Below are positions 32,936-41,822 of a DNA stretch of 64,000 nucleotides, one piece after another (positions within the stretch are counted from its first letter, which is position 1; every line of letters begins with the position of its first letter). The stretch spans positions 1,364,001 to 1,428,000 of the forward strand of contig NZ_JALPRR010000001.1 of NCBI RefSeq assembly GCF_023630205.1, in the 5' to 3' direction. Source of the DNA: Pontibacter ruber (GTDB lineage Bacteria; Bacteroidota; Bacteroidia; Cytophagales; Hymenobacteraceae). Made by a program: the position numbers and the translations under genes. The notes beneath the pieces are model-generated. The model did no database searches. It saw nothing but the letters and a program-made list of their open reading frames with translations, and was not told the origin of the DNA.

Positions 32936-32962
32936 TTGAAAACCTCTACACTTATAATTTTT
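32936..32962 (+). promoter_or_regulatory. Candidate hsp20 promoter
   Basis: TTG (32936-32938), 16 nt, then TAATTTTT (32955-32962), seven of eight matches to TAnnTTTG. It lies about 30 nt before the start codon. The spacing is at the short end for this promoter type. Confidence 0.4.
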
Positions 32963-32977
32963 TAAACCTTTAACAAT

Positions 32978-32983
32978 AGGAGG
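32978..32983 (+). promoter_or_regulatory. Perfect AGGAGG ribosome-binding site of hsp20
   Basis: AGGAGG is placed 8 nt before the ATG at 32992. Bacteroidetes genes rarely carry Shine-Dalgarno sequences and none of the other genes here has one this strong, so the start of hsp20 is well fixed and its translation unusual. Confidence 0.8.
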
Positions 32984-32991
32984 ATAAAGCT

Positions 32992-33459
32992 ATGCCAAAC
33001 CTAATGAGAAGAAACGGAGGCACCTCTGCCCCAACCCGTTCAGTTTTCACAGATTTCTTTACAGATGTTGATCGCTTTTTTGATCAGGATCTCTTTATGC
33101 TGCCAATGCACTGGAGAAAACAGTTTGAGACGAGTGTTCCGGCTGTAAACATCCGCGAAAACGACAAAGAGTATACCATAGAGGTAGCAGCTCCGGGCAT
33201 GAAGAAGGATGACTTCAACATCGATATGGAAGAAGGTATGCTGACCATTAGCTGCCAGAAAGAACAGGAGCAGAAAGAGGACAAGGAGAATTACAGAAGA
33301 CGCGAGTACAACTACAGCTCGTTCAGCCGCTCTTTCAGCCTACCTGAGTCTGTTAAACCTGAGGACATCAAAGCGCATTACGAAAACGGCGTGCTTCTTC
33401 TGAACGTGCCTAAAACACAGGAACAGCAGCGTCCGAAAAAGAAAATCAAGATAGACTAA
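32992..33459 (+). CDS. Small heat-shock protein Hsp20/alpha-crystallin
   Basis: A 155-residue chaperone. The alpha-crystallin domain spans about 45-140: VPAVNIRENDKEYTIEVAAPGMKKDDF, then MLTISCQKE, YNYSSFSRSFSLPESV, and AHYENGVLLLNVPK carrying the conserved GVLxLxVPK motif. The C-terminal tail ends KKKIKID, with an I-x-I/V-like anchor. It binds unfolding proteins in the cytoplasm as an oligomer. It is a single-gene unit with a strong ribosome-binding site and a terminator shared with the converging metalloprotease gene. Confidence 0.95.
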   Translation: MPNLMRRNGGTSAPTRSVFTDFFTDVDRFFDQDLFMLPMHWRKQFETSVPAVNIRENDKEYTIEVAAPGMKKDDFNIDMEEGMLTISCQKEQEQKEDKENYRRREYNYSSFSRSFSLPESVKPEDIKAHYENGVLLLNVPKTQEQQRPKKKIKID

Positions 33460-33471
33460 GTATGATTTGAA

Positions 33472-33522
33472 AGTATAAAAAGGAGGGGCAGCTATACTAT
33501 AGCTGCCCCTCCTTTTTATACT
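33472..33522. terminator. Bidirectional terminator between hsp20 and the metalloprotease gene
   Basis: A perfect 22-bp stem (33472-33493 and 33501-33522) with a 7-nt loop. The core AGGAGGGGCAGCT is flanked by A-run and T-run, and the outer end of the stem is an inverted pair of AGTATA words. Confidence 0.95.
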
Positions 33523-33537
33523 CACCGTCTACTGTAA

Positions 33538-35703
33538 TTAGTGCCTTAGTTTTACAATCTTGATCTGCCCGCTGTTGGTGGCATCGCTCCAGCGCATGAT
33601 GTACATGCCACCGGCCAGTTCCGACACATCAACTTCCACAGGTACCAGGGCATCGCTGAAAGTTACTTCCAGGTCTTTGAAGAGCTTGCCTGACGCATCG
33701 TAGAATTGCAGCGTCATCTGCGTGTTTGCCCGCACAATATAATTGAGTGTAATGGTATTATCGTCCGGGTTGATCGGGTTAGGATACACCCGTAGCTGCC
33801 CCACGCAGGCGGAGTTGATAACACGCGAACTATACGTAGTGCGCGAGCTGCCATCGCTGTAAACAAACTTCAGGCGATAGAAACCTATACATGGCAGCGG
33901 GCTCGGGTCAGTGAACGTATAGCTCAACAAACCACTCGCTGGGCCTTTGGCATTTACCTCGCCAACGTCGGTCCATTCTTCGCTGCCTTCCTCGCGCCGC
34001 TGCACAACAAAAAAGTCGACGGTTCGCTCATTGTTAGTTTGCCAGTTTATCTTAACCGCGTCAGACGAGGCAAACGATACATCCAGGGTATAGATTTCTG
34101 GCGGCAGGTTGCAATCACCTTCTTCTTCACGAACCATAGGCTCTCGTCCGCAGGCGTTCTGTATAGGGACCACACTTTTTTCCATGATCAGCGTTGCACC
34201 TTCGATGTCTGCTGAGCTGATGCCGCGGATGATTCTTTCAGATTCAATGGCATAGTGCATGATGGCTACGTTGGGCAGGATTACGTGGCCTAACTGGTGG
34301 GCGTGGCCCAACTCGTGCAGCACCACCGTCTCGTAATCAAACTGCTGGGGCGATGGGGCACCCGGTCCGTATTGCCAGTTGATGTTGCTGTTTACTTCCA
34401 TGTCGAATTCGCTGAGCCAGAACAGAGTATCGGCGGTAGTACCGGAGCCAATGCGGCAGCCGTCGTAGCGGCTTACAGTGCGGGCCAGCACACCCGCCCC
34501 GGTTACGGAGCCTGGTGCAAAGCGGATCACGTTGATGTCTGCGTTTTCGTCTGAAGATGCTTCAATGGTAGTGCCGGCACCGATCTGCCAGTTCACGCCG
34601 GTTTTACACACCCAGCTGTTCATGGCTCTGCGGAAACCTTCCTGGGCGGCCGCCCGGCTCTGCATACTTGGGGCAAACTGAATGGTATAGCCGCCGTTGC
34701 GGTCCATGTTGCTGAGCACCGGCTGAAAAGCGCGCTTGGCAAGCGTTACGTTAGACCAGGCATACTCGATGGTAAGCTTGCCTAAGCTTTGTATGGAGGA
34801 GCCCTCGTTGTTTACTACCCGGATCTCGCCGGAGCCGGCAGTACCGCCATCTTTGCCCTGCGATGGAATGCGTACCCTGATCTGGTTATTTGTCCAGGAA
34901 ACATAATCCCGCTCCACAGGTTGGATGAATGTTTTGCCTCCGTCGTCAGAGTTGCGGAACTCTACCCTGCCGGCGCCGCGGGTGCTGCCAAAATTAGTGC
35001 CGTTGATGGTAAGTACTACGCCTGTGCCGGCGCTGGTAACAACTGGCGAAAAGTTCGTGATTACCGGTACCGCCGCAGGTTGCTGTTGCTGTTGTTTTGT
35101 CTGGTCGATGGCAAAGTCTTCGAGACGCTTATTTTTTGAAAGGGTGCGGTAGTTGGCACCTGTGCGGTCGGTAATGGATTTGTATACTTCGCGTACCGAG
35201 CTGTAGGTGTTGAACACATCGGCAGCAGCGCTTTGCTCCAGGTCGTAGGTTACAAAGCCTTGCTGGCTGCCGTAGGCGCGGGTTGCCAATCCTTTCCCCG
35301 GCGATTTCAGCTGCTTTTCCGGGTTCAGGAACAGTATACCCTGCTGGCCACGGTACAGCTGCAGCGCCGAAGAATAAACGTGCTTTTTCAGGCCGATGGC
35401 GCCGCCTTCGGTAATTACTTCGATTTGCTCGTCGCGCACCTGTCCTTTAAACACCTTAAATACTTTAATGGTGTGGGAAGTATAAATATTCTCGTGTCGG
35501 TCGTCCCAGAAGGCCTTCTGCGAGAGCACCTCGCCTTCCACTATTATTTCAGATTCTTTTATGCGTTGCTCCAGTGGCAGGGGCACCATCTGGCAGCCTT
35601 CGGTGGCGGCAGCGCTGAAAGAGAGCAACAGCGCAAAAAGCAAAAGAACAGGAACGGCATTCCTGATGCGGAGCTTCAAAAGAGCAGAGTATATGTTGGT
35701 CAT
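33538..35703 (-). CDS. Secreted metzincin-type metalloprotease with IPT/TIG domain and type IX secretion signal
   Basis: I start at the ATG at 35703, just before the signal peptide (VPVLLLFALLLSFSAAATEG); an ATG at 35754 would add 17 residues. Of about 721 residues, the first 200 form an undefined domain, a Gln run precedes an IPT/TIG domain (VITNFSPVVTSAGTGVVLTINGTNFG), then a matrixin-like protease domain with the full HELGHAHQLGH zinc motif and a downstream Met (VAIMHYAI). A fibronectin-like region and a C-terminal sorting domain follow (LRVYPNPINPDD ... GGMYIMRW ... IKIVKLRH), marking it for type IX secretion. It is convergent with hsp20. Confidence 0.9.
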   Translation of the reverse strand: MTNIYSALLKLRIRNAVPVLLLFALLLSFSAAATEGCQMVPLPLEQRIKESEIIVEGEVLSQKAFWDDRHENIYTSHTIKVFKVFKGQVRDEQIEVITEGGAIGLKKHVYSSALQLYRGQQGILFLNPEKQLKSPGKGLATRAYGSQQGFVTYDLEQSAAADVFNTYSSVREVYKSITDRTGANYRTLSKNKRLEDFAIDQTKQQQQQPAAVPVITNFSPVVTSAGTGVVLTINGTNFGSTRGAGRVEFRNSDDGGKTFIQPVERDYVSWTNNQIRVRIPSQGKDGGTAGSGEIRVVNNEGSSIQSLGKLTIEYAWSNVTLAKRAFQPVLSNMDRNGGYTIQFAPSMQSRAAAQEGFRRAMNSWVCKTGVNWQIGAGTTIEASSDENADINVIRFAPGSVTGAGVLARTVSRYDGCRIGSGTTADTLFWLSEFDMEVNSNINWQYGPGAPSPQQFDYETVVLHELGHAHQLGHVILPNVAIMHYAIESERIIRGISSADIEGATLIMEKSVVPIQNACGREPMVREEEGDCNLPPEIYTLDVSFASSDAVKINWQTNNERTVDFFVVQRREEGSEEWTDVGEVNAKGPASGLLSYTFTDPSPLPCIGFYRLKFVYSDGSSRTTYSSRVINSACVGQLRVYPNPINPDDNTITLNYIVRANTQMTLQFYDASGKLFKDLEVTFSDALVPVEVDVSELAGGMYIMRWSDATNSGQIKIVKLRH

Positions 35704-35840
35704 AGAGTAGGGCAGCGTTTCTTTAAATGAAAGCTTTCGGTTTGGTACTGGCATCAGACATTTCTGATGCCCTATACTTACGGAAAACAGCTAAAAAAGG
35801 GATATGCCTGCTGAAATTTAAAATAAAGAATGGTATAAAG

Positions 35841-35886
35841 CCAAAGCGCCTGCCTGACTTTATACATAGCCAGGCAGGCGCTTTGG
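35841..35886 (-). terminator. Terminator of the BlaI/M56 operon
   Basis: A perfect 16-bp stem, CCAAAGCGCCTGCCTG (35841-35856) with CAGGCAGGCGCTTTGG (35871-35886), lies 22 nt after the M56 stop on the minus strand and is followed there by CTTTATACC. Confidence 0.85.
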
Positions 35887-35907
35887 GGTGAAAGTACATA
35901 AAACGGC

Positions 35908-37914
35908 TTAATCTTCGTTCATGTTGATGATGTAGCTACTGTCTTTACCCTCTTCGGTCTGTGTCATTTTACGGTATTTTTCATACACCTCCTGCGGTTG
36001 CTTTTTACCATCGATGTACATGCCGTTGCTGTCCAGCCGGAAGTCCAGTTTCTTTGCTCCTTTCTTGATCAGCCCATCCTTTTCCAGCTCGTTTCGCACG
36101 TCCTGCATTTTCCGGGCATGTTCCTGATGCTTGATGGCGTTTTGTTCATGCTTTATCATATGCTCCGCATGGCTGCGCATGGCTTCTTCGTGGCGCTTCA
36201 TCTGCTCATTAAAACGCTGCTCGTTGAACGCCTCAGGGTGCTGTTCCTTCATTTGCTTTTCATAGCGCTTTATCTCCTCTTTATGCCTCTCCATCTCTTT
36301 GTTAAAGCGCTGCTGTTCTTTCTCAAATCGCTTTTTGTCTTCTTTGTTTCCGGAGAATGGGGGCACAGGCGGCATTGGCGGCATTGGAGGGACCGGCGCG
36401 ATGCCAGGTGCAGGCGGTATGCCCGGTGCTGGTGGCACAGGTGGTGCAGGCGGCGGTGGCGGCACGTTCTCTGTTCCGTTGTAGCTGTAGTTGTAGCGGT
36501 ATTCTTCGTTTTTCCTGCGCGATTTTCCGGCTGCGGCACGGGCTGCTTTCATGCTGGCTTCTACCTCTTCGGGAGTGGCCTTGGGTGCACGTGCAGTAGC
36601 CTGCAGGCGCTGGTTCACCAGGTCAGTATACCTGGGAATATCTTTCTTCGGGATGCGTTTGCCGTTGACGTAAAGCTCGGTAACGGCTCCTTTTTTATTC
36701 TTGATGATCACCACATCCTGTGCCCTGCCGGTAGTGTCCTGCACCACGTGTACTTCGGCGGCGGTAAATTCTTCTGCAGGCGCTGCTTTTGCAACTGTTT
36801 CTTCCGGTTTAGCCGGTTCGGTTGTTATGGGCTCTGTTGCTTTGTTCTCTTTGGCTGCCACAGGTTTCAGGCCGGCCGCAGCGCCGTACGACAGCATCAC
36901 CAGACCGAGTATCAGTACCAGGGCTGCCATAAAACCTTCGGAGAACGTGGGCCGCAGCGAAGGCTGACCTACCAGGCGCCTGATGCGGCTGAGCAGTGAG
37001 CCTTTACGTCCTGCCAGCGCCATGGCCAGGGCAGGAGCTTTGGACTGTCGCATGGCTTCAAGTTGGGTTAAGGCACGGGCATAGGTCAGGGAATCGCCGC
37101 AGGCTGCCACGGCCAGGTCATCGCAGCAATGCTCGCGCTCGGCCCGCACCACCGCTGATATCCACCACATGGCCGGATGGTAAAAGAACAAAATGTCAAC
37201 AACAGATTGCAGCAGGTTGAGGAGGTAATCTTTGCGCAGAATATGGGCCAGCTCATGGGCAAGTATAGCTTCCACCTGCTGCTGGCTCAGGCCTGCCGCT
37301 GCGCCCAGTGGTAAAATTATAACCGGCTTCAGGTAGCCGATGGTCATGGGCACCTGCACCAGCGCCGATTCTGCCAGTTTTATACTTTGGCTGATCCCCA
37401 TCTTCCGGCCCAGGGTGCCGGCGAGCTCCTGCCAGTGTGTACCAAAGGTTTGCGATCTGTAATGGCGCAGGCGTTGGGTATACGCTATGCCTCCCAGGAA
37501 GCGGAGCGCCATGGCCAGCAGGCCCAGCAGCCATACCGTTACGATCAGCGGCAGGTGTTGCTCAAAGTATACCTGGGCTACCAGCAACGGCTTCTCCCAA
37601 AGAGGCAATGCGGTACTTTGTACCTGGGCTGCAGTAGCGATAACCGGTGCTGCAGAAGACTGCAAAGTATAGCCGGGCGATTTGGTTTCTGCAGTATAAT
37701 AGAAGTAGGCAAACGTAGCTACCGACAGCAGCAGTTGAGCGAGCAGCGCGCCGCCGGCTATCCAGTACCGCAGCCTGGAAGTATGGCTGTGCAGCAACAC
37801 GAGCAGCCCTGCAAGTATAAGCGCTACCAGGGCACCCTGCCAAAGCGAGTGCAGCAGCGTCCAGCCAAGTGCCTCCACCATGGCTTCAGAGATAAAGTGT
37901 TGGATCAGGTTCAT
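35908..37914 (-). CDS. BlaR1/MecR1-like M56 membrane metallopeptidase
   Basis: A 668-residue integral-membrane protease. Transmembrane helices lie at about 15-40, 50-72, 122-142 and 320-345. The gluzincin motif HELAH is at residues 220-224, with the distal Glu in RAEREHCCDDLAV. Instead of the penicillin-binding sensor domain of BlaR1, the C-terminus (about 350-668) has a TonB-C-free region with a Pro/Gly/Ala-rich repeat (residues about 475-515) and a long charged coiled coil of Glu, Arg, His and Lys. It overlaps the BlaI-type repressor gene by 4 bp, so it is expected to cleave that repressor in response to an envelope signal that is probably not a beta-lactam. Confidence 0.9.
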   Translation of the reverse strand: MNLIQHFISEAMVEALGWTLLHSLWQGALVALILAGLLVLLHSHTSRLRYWIAGGALLAQLLLSVATFAYFYYTAETKSPGYTLQSSAAPVIATAAQVQSTALPLWEKPLLVAQVYFEQHLPLIVTVWLLGLLAMALRFLGGIAYTQRLRHYRSQTFGTHWQELAGTLGRKMGISQSIKLAESALVQVPMTIGYLKPVIILPLGAAAGLSQQQVEAILAHELAHILRKDYLLNLLQSVVDILFFYHPAMWWISAVVRAEREHCCDDLAVAACGDSLTYARALTQLEAMRQSKAPALAMALAGRKGSLLSRIRRLVGQPSLRPTFSEGFMAALVLILGLVMLSYGAAAGLKPVAAKENKATEPITTEPAKPEETVAKAAPAEEFTAAEVHVVQDTTGRAQDVVIIKNKKGAVTELYVNGKRIPKKDIPRYTDLVNQRLQATARAPKATPEEVEASMKAARAAAGKSRRKNEEYRYNYSYNGTENVPPPPPAPPVPPAPGIPPAPGIAPVPPMPPMPPVPPFSGNKEDKKRFEKEQQRFNKEMERHKEEIKRYEKQMKEQHPEAFNEQRFNEQMKRHEEAMRSHAEHMIKHEQNAIKHQEHARKMQDVRNELEKDGLIKKGAKKLDFRLDSNGMYIDGKKQPQEVYEKYRKMTQTEEGKDSSYIINMNED

Positions 37915-38300
37915 TTTTTACCTCCTTCCAGTTTGTCTAACAGGTTTCTTATTTCGTCAAGCTCTTCGGGTGAGGTGCTGTGGTTGCCGAGCGCCTGCAT
38001 AACGAGCTTCATAGCGGAGCCCCGGAAAGTGGTGTCCAGGAAGCGGTCGAGGAGCTTGCGCTGGGTAGCTTCTTCACTCAACAACGGACGGTACACGTGC
38101 GTGCGGCTCGATTTATCGGGCTCCAGCATGCCCTTTTCCGTCATGATCTGCATGATCTTAAGCGTGGTGGTGTAACCAACTTCTTTGGTTTTGCTTAGTT
38201 CTTCGTTCACGAAGCGTACGGTGGAGGGGCCGTGCTGCCACAGTACCTGGAGTATTTCCAGTTCGGCTTCGGTTGGTTTCTGAGACGGATCTGTACCCAT
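37911..38300 (-). CDS. BlaI/MecI/CopY-family transcriptional repressor
   Basis: A 129-residue winged-helix repressor. The N-terminal part (PTEAELEILQVLWQHGPSTVRFVNEEL and GYTTTLKIMQIMTEKGML) is the DNA-binding domain; the C-terminal part mediates dimerisation and contains the segment cleaved by the partner protease. It is coupled to the M56 gene by a 4-bp overlap. A 26-bp palindrome 42 nt upstream is its likely operator, giving autorepression of the pair. Confidence 0.94.
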   Translation of the reverse strand: MGTDPSQKPTEAELEILQVLWQHGPSTVRFVNEELSKTKEVGYTTTLKIMQIMTEKGMLEPDKSSRTHVYRPLLSEEATQRKLLDRFLDTTFRGSAMKLVMQALGNHSTSPEELDEIRNLLDKLEGGKK

Positions 38301-38341
38301 ATCTTATTGATAGTTTTATTTTGTGATAGGTTGCACTACCT

Positions 38342-38394
38342 CTATTTACGAAGAGTTTCGTAAATAGAAAACAGAAAATACGATTTTTTTCGTA
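38342..38394. promoter_or_regulatory. Probable BlaI-type operators
   Basis: A perfect dyad CTATTTACGAA-GAGT-TTCGTAAATAG (38342-38367) and a second, TACGA-N6-TCGTA (38379-38394), lie upstream of the repressor gene. Both share the TACGA half-site. Position and symmetry fit repressor binding over the promoter. Confidence 0.65.
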
Positions 38395-38469
38395 GATAAG
38401 TATGAAATGTAGTTGAAGCCGTTGTTTTCAGCCGTCAAAAGCCTGTAAAGGCAGGTTTATACTTCAGGC

Positions 38470-39549
38470 TTAGTGTGCGAGTGCAGACTTGATCAGGATA
38501 AATTCGTTGATGTTATCGGAGTTGATAACACCGGCCAGGCGACCGTTTTCGAGTACCGGATAAATAGAAGCACGGGCCTTCTGCAGTTCTGAGTATGCTT
38601 CCGACAGCTTGTCCTGCACATTGAAGGTGCGGATCTCCTGCGTCATGATGTTGGCAACCGGGGCTTGCATCTGCTCATTTTTGATGGCCTGGATCAGCTG
38701 CATCCGGGTAAGCGTGCCTACCACCTGTCCGTCCTGCTCCACCACAAAATCGTGTTCCGATCCCAACAGCAGCTTGTCGAGCGCGTCGCGTACCGTTTCG
38801 GTTGGCGAGAGTGTTACGTAGTTGGTCATCATGCCTTCGCGTACGCTGTGGCCCCGCAAAAAGTCAAGGTGCTGCACGATCATGTTTTCCGAATAAGCGC
38901 CAAAGAACACAAACACCCCGATCAGGATAAGGAACGGATTGCCAAAAAAGCCCATAAAAACAAAGAAGATCGCCAGCATCTGCCCCAGGTTGGCAGCGAT
39001 CTGGGTGGCCCGTACCCGGCCCAGCTTAAAAGATAGCAAGGCGCGCAGTACCCTGCCCCCATCCATCGGGAAGGCCGGAATGGCATTGAAAAGCACCAGC
39101 ATGATGTTGACGAACATCAGCAGGTAAAGGAAGTTGGCCGGGGTGATCCTGGTGAAGAATTCCTCGGTAGGTACTCCACTTAGCGAAGGAAGCGCCAGCC
39201 AAAGTATAAAAGCGATCACTACGTTAACGGCAGGACCGGCAAGGGCAATCAGCAGCTCCTGCTTCGGGTTTTCAGGTATGCGTTCCAGGCTGGCAACACC
39301 GCCTATGGGCAGCAGCGTGATCATTTTGGTCTGTACGCCGTAGCGCTGTGCTGTAAGCGAATGGCCCAACTCGTGCAGTACCACGCAGGCAAAAATGGTA
39401 AGCACAAACCCAACCGACAGCAGGGTGGTCTGCAGGTCGCTGCCCTGGCGCATTTCCGAAAACACAATCCATGCTAAAAGGAGCACGAATGTCCAATGCA
39501 CCAGAATCTTGATGCCTGCTACACTGCCTAACTTCAAGGACCATTTCAT
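38470..39549 (-). CDS. Site-2 protease family zinc peptidase with CBS domains
   Basis: A 359-residue membrane protease. Six hydrophobic segments carry the S2P signature: HELGH at residues 59-63 (VVLHELGHSL) and NAIPAFPMDGGRVLRALL at about 154-171, the Asp being the third zinc ligand. Two CBS domains (about 232-350) follow, which usually bind adenine nucleotides and may adjust activity. Members release membrane-bound regulators by cutting inside the bilayer. No anti-sigma factor gene is adjacent, so the substrate is unknown. The gene is monocistronic. Confidence 0.92.
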   Translation of the reverse strand: MKWSLKLGSVAGIKILVHWTFVLLLAWIVFSEMRQGSDLQTTLLSVGFVLTIFACVVLHELGHSLTAQRYGVQTKMITLLPIGGVASLERIPENPKQELLIALAGPAVNVVIAFILWLALPSLSGVPTEEFFTRITPANFLYLLMFVNIMLVLFNAIPAFPMDGGRVLRALLSFKLGRVRATQIAANLGQMLAIFFVFMGFFGNPFLILIGVFVFFGAYSENMIVQHLDFLRGHSVREGMMTNYVTLSPTETVRDALDKLLLGSEHDFVVEQDGQVVGTLTRMQLIQAIKNEQMQAPVANIMTQEIRTFNVQDKLSEAYSELQKARASIYPVLENGRLAGVINSDNINEFILIKSALAH

Positions 39550-39641
39550 GATTGATCGAATCAGATTTACTTACTTCTGAAACGAATAAAATGTCCTAAT
39601 GTTTATACTTTGTCTGTTATAAGTGCCTTTAAGGCAGCGGT

Positions 39642-40607
39642 TTACTGCTTCAGCAGTTGCGGCACTACCCGGTCACCAAAAACATCGATGAAGCGCTCCT
39701 GCTGCAGGTTTACGTTGTGCAGGAGAAGTTGTGAAAAGCCAAGGTCCAGATCCTGCTGCAACCACTCCAGGTGCTGCTCCGGTTCGTGTGAAATGCGGAC
39801 GTGCTTGCGCATTACTTCCTTGGGTATATCCTGGGCGGCCTCCTGCAATTGCTTGGCGGTGCGCAGTTCAGTGAGAACGCTGCTGGTAAAGATGTTGGAT
39901 CGCCACTGATCGTAAGCGCCTTCCAGGGCTTCCTGGTCGGTAGCTGCGTAGGACAGCTGCACTTTCAGGTACATGGGCTTGCCTTCGCCGCCACCTCTGT
40001 GGAAAGCCTCTACCATCTTTTTAAGTTCTTCCGGCGGGCGCGAGGTTGTGATCAGTCCATCGGCCCAGCCGCCCACCCACTCGGCAGTTTCGGCGGTTAC
40101 GGCGGCTCCGATGATCATAGGAGGAATCTCGGCACGGGTATAGAGTTTGGCATCTTCCACTACCACATGGCCGTGGTGCGTTACCATCTCGCCCTTCCAG
40201 AGGGCCCGCATTATGTCCACGCACTCCTTCAGGCGCTCGTTGCGAATATGTTTCACGGGCCAATGGTCGCCGGTGATATGTTCGTTGATGTACTGCCCGC
40301 TGCCTACGGCAATCCAGAAGCGCTCCGGAAACATCTCGGCCAGTGTGGCGGCGGCCTGTGCAATAATGGCCGGATGGTAGCGCTGCCCCGGCGCGTTCAC
40401 AATGCCAAACGAAAGCGAGGTGGCCTGCATGGCAGCTCCCAACCACGACCAGGCAAAGCCGCTTTCGCCCTGATCCAGGCTCCAAGGGAAGAAGTGGTCT
40501 GATGACAGGGAAGCGTTAAAGCCTGCCTTTTCTGCCTGCTGCACATACGTTAACAAATCGCTGGGCTTGAACTGCTCGTGTGATGCGTGGTATCCGATCT
40601 TCACCAT
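39642..40607 (-). CDS. LLM-class flavin-dependent oxidoreductase (probable non-F420 type)
   Basis: A 321-residue TIM-barrel flavoprotein of the luciferase-like monooxygenase superfamily. Blocks such as MVKIGYHASHEQF, SSDHFFPWSLDQGESGFAWSWLGAA, APGQRYHPAIIAQAAATLAEMFPERFWI and GSGQYINEH match the group annotated as probable non-F420 flavinoid oxidoreductase (TIGR03885), which occurs in organisms lacking coenzyme F420. The substrate is unknown. It is flanked by terminator-like sequences and appears monocistronic. Confidence 0.88.
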   Translation of the reverse strand: MVKIGYHASHEQFKPSDLLTYVQQAEKAGFNASLSSDHFFPWSLDQGESGFAWSWLGAAMQATSLSFGIVNAPGQRYHPAIIAQAAATLAEMFPERFWIAVGSGQYINEHITGDHWPVKHIRNERLKECVDIMRALWKGEMVTHHGHVVVEDAKLYTRAEIPPMIIGAAVTAETAEWVGGWADGLITTSRPPEELKKMVEAFHRGGGEGKPMYLKVQLSYAATDQEALEGAYDQWRSNIFTSSVLTELRTAKQLQEAAQDIPKEVMRKHVRISHEPEQHLEWLQQDLDLGFSQLLLHNVNLQQERFIDVFGDRVVPQLLKQ

Positions 40608-40683
40608 AAATCTTCTGTTTTATACTTTCCTGTATTGTGGGCAAAAGCTTATGGGTACTACGGACATCCGGAAGGGAAGGGTT

Positions 40684-40728
40684 TTTGAAAAACAGCAAAG
40701 GCAAGCCTTGTCAAAGCCTGCCTTTGCG
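40684..40728 (-). terminator. Terminator after the exported hydrolase gene
   Basis: GCAAAGGCA (40695-40703) and TGCCTTTGC (40719-40727) pair; on the minus strand a TGTTTTTC tract follows. It lies 26 nt beyond the hydrolase stop at 40754. Confidence 0.75.
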
Positions 40729-40753
40729 GATGATAGGAATGATGGGTGCTGTT

Positions 40754-41659
40754 TTAGTTTAGCCGTGCTACAAATTTCCGGACATACTTGCCAAATTCCT
40801 CGGGCTGCTCCTGGTACGGGCAGTGGCCGGTAGCCATCGTCTTGTAGGTGGCTTTCGGGAATTTGAACAGGCGGTAATGCTGGGGCCCAACGGAGTAATC
40901 GTACTTGCCGGCTACTACCAGCACCGGTACCTTTACAGAAGCGGATTTTTGTGTAAAGTCCTGCTCATACTCATGCAAATCCCATACTTTGCTGCCAAAA
41001 TGCCAGTTAAGGGTGGTGTCCATTACAGCGTTCATCTGCGCGAACATCTCTTTTTTAGGATACATCACTTTATACATCAGGTCCTGCTCGTTCAGCTGGC
41101 TTACTACTTTACCTAAGGTCTCACCGACCGATGCGCCTTCTTTTCTGAACTCCGATTCAGGCTTGTTCAGGATGCGGGCACCTTCAACGATATAGCTTTC
41201 CAGCGACGATTTGAGGTGCAGCGTGGAGGCAACCAGGATCACACCGTTTATGCTTGCAGGGTGCTGATACGCATATTCTGTAGCCTGTGTGCCGCCAAAG
41301 GAGTGCGCCATTACCAGCCATTTGCTGTAGCCGAGGTGCTCGCGTAGCTCCTCAAAATCCTTAACCATCCTGTTGAGCGAGTAGTCGGTTTTATCATCGC
41401 CACCCGAGCGGCCGGAACCCCGCTGATCGAGGTAGATCATGGTCATGTCTTGTTCGGTAACATCGCCGCCAAGCGCGTAGTAGATCTTTGGCCACGAACC
41501 AGGTCCGCCGTGTACAAACAGGCAGGGCTTGCCCTCTCCGGCTATGCGTACGTACAGCTTTACACTGTCGGAAGTGGTGAAGTAAAACGATTTAGCAGGA
41601 ACCGCCTGTGCAACAGCAAAAAATAACAGGAACAGGCAACTGAGAAACAGCTTTTTCAT
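40754..41659 (-). CDS. Exported alpha/beta-hydrolase, proline-iminopeptidase-like
   Basis: I choose the ATG at 41659 because it opens the signal peptide KKLFLSCLFLLFFAVAQAVPA; an ATG at 41695 adds 12 hydrophilic residues. The product of about 301 residues has HGGPG (the oxyanion motif of prolyl aminopeptidases), DQRGSGRSGG, the nucleophile elbow AHSFGG, an Asp in VVAGKYDYSVG and a His in ATGHCPYQEQ. The HGGPG and DQRGSG motifs favour a peptidase or esterase of the iminopeptidase group. A weak promoter (TTTG, 17 nt, TATATT) lies about 12-40 nt upstream. No operon partner. Confidence 0.87.
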   Translation of the reverse strand: MKKLFLSCLFLLFFAVAQAVPAKSFYFTTSDSVKLYVRIAGEGKPCLFVHGGPGSWPKIYYALGGDVTEQDMTMIYLDQRGSGRSGGDDKTDYSLNRMVKDFEELREHLGYSKWLVMAHSFGGTQATEYAYQHPASINGVILVASTLHLKSSLESYIVEGARILNKPESEFRKEGASVGETLGKVVSQLNEQDLMYKVMYPKKEMFAQMNAVMDTTLNWHFGSKVWDLHEYEQDFTQKSASVKVPVLVVAGKYDYSVGPQHYRLFKFPKATYKTMATGHCPYQEQPEEFGKYVRKFVARLN

Positions 41660-41822
41660 AGAGATTGGGAATATAGCAGTAGTTTTGAAAGGCAAAGTTG
41701 GGATATTTTTACAGAGGACGCCACATTTTTAGGAAAGACGCAGAATGGCGGACAAATATTTTCCAGACCGGGTATAAGGGCCGTAAGAAGGCCAGATAAC
41801 AGAACAGAGACAGGTATAAAGC

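Larger units (their letters stand above)
32381..32991. other. Long intergenic region before hsp20
   Basis: 611 nt without a convincing protein gene. It holds promoters for DUF3667 (minus) and hsp20 (plus), a short inverted repeat AAGGCAA...TTGCCTT (32590-32622), and the candidate structured RNA at 32708-32839. Confidence 0.6.
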
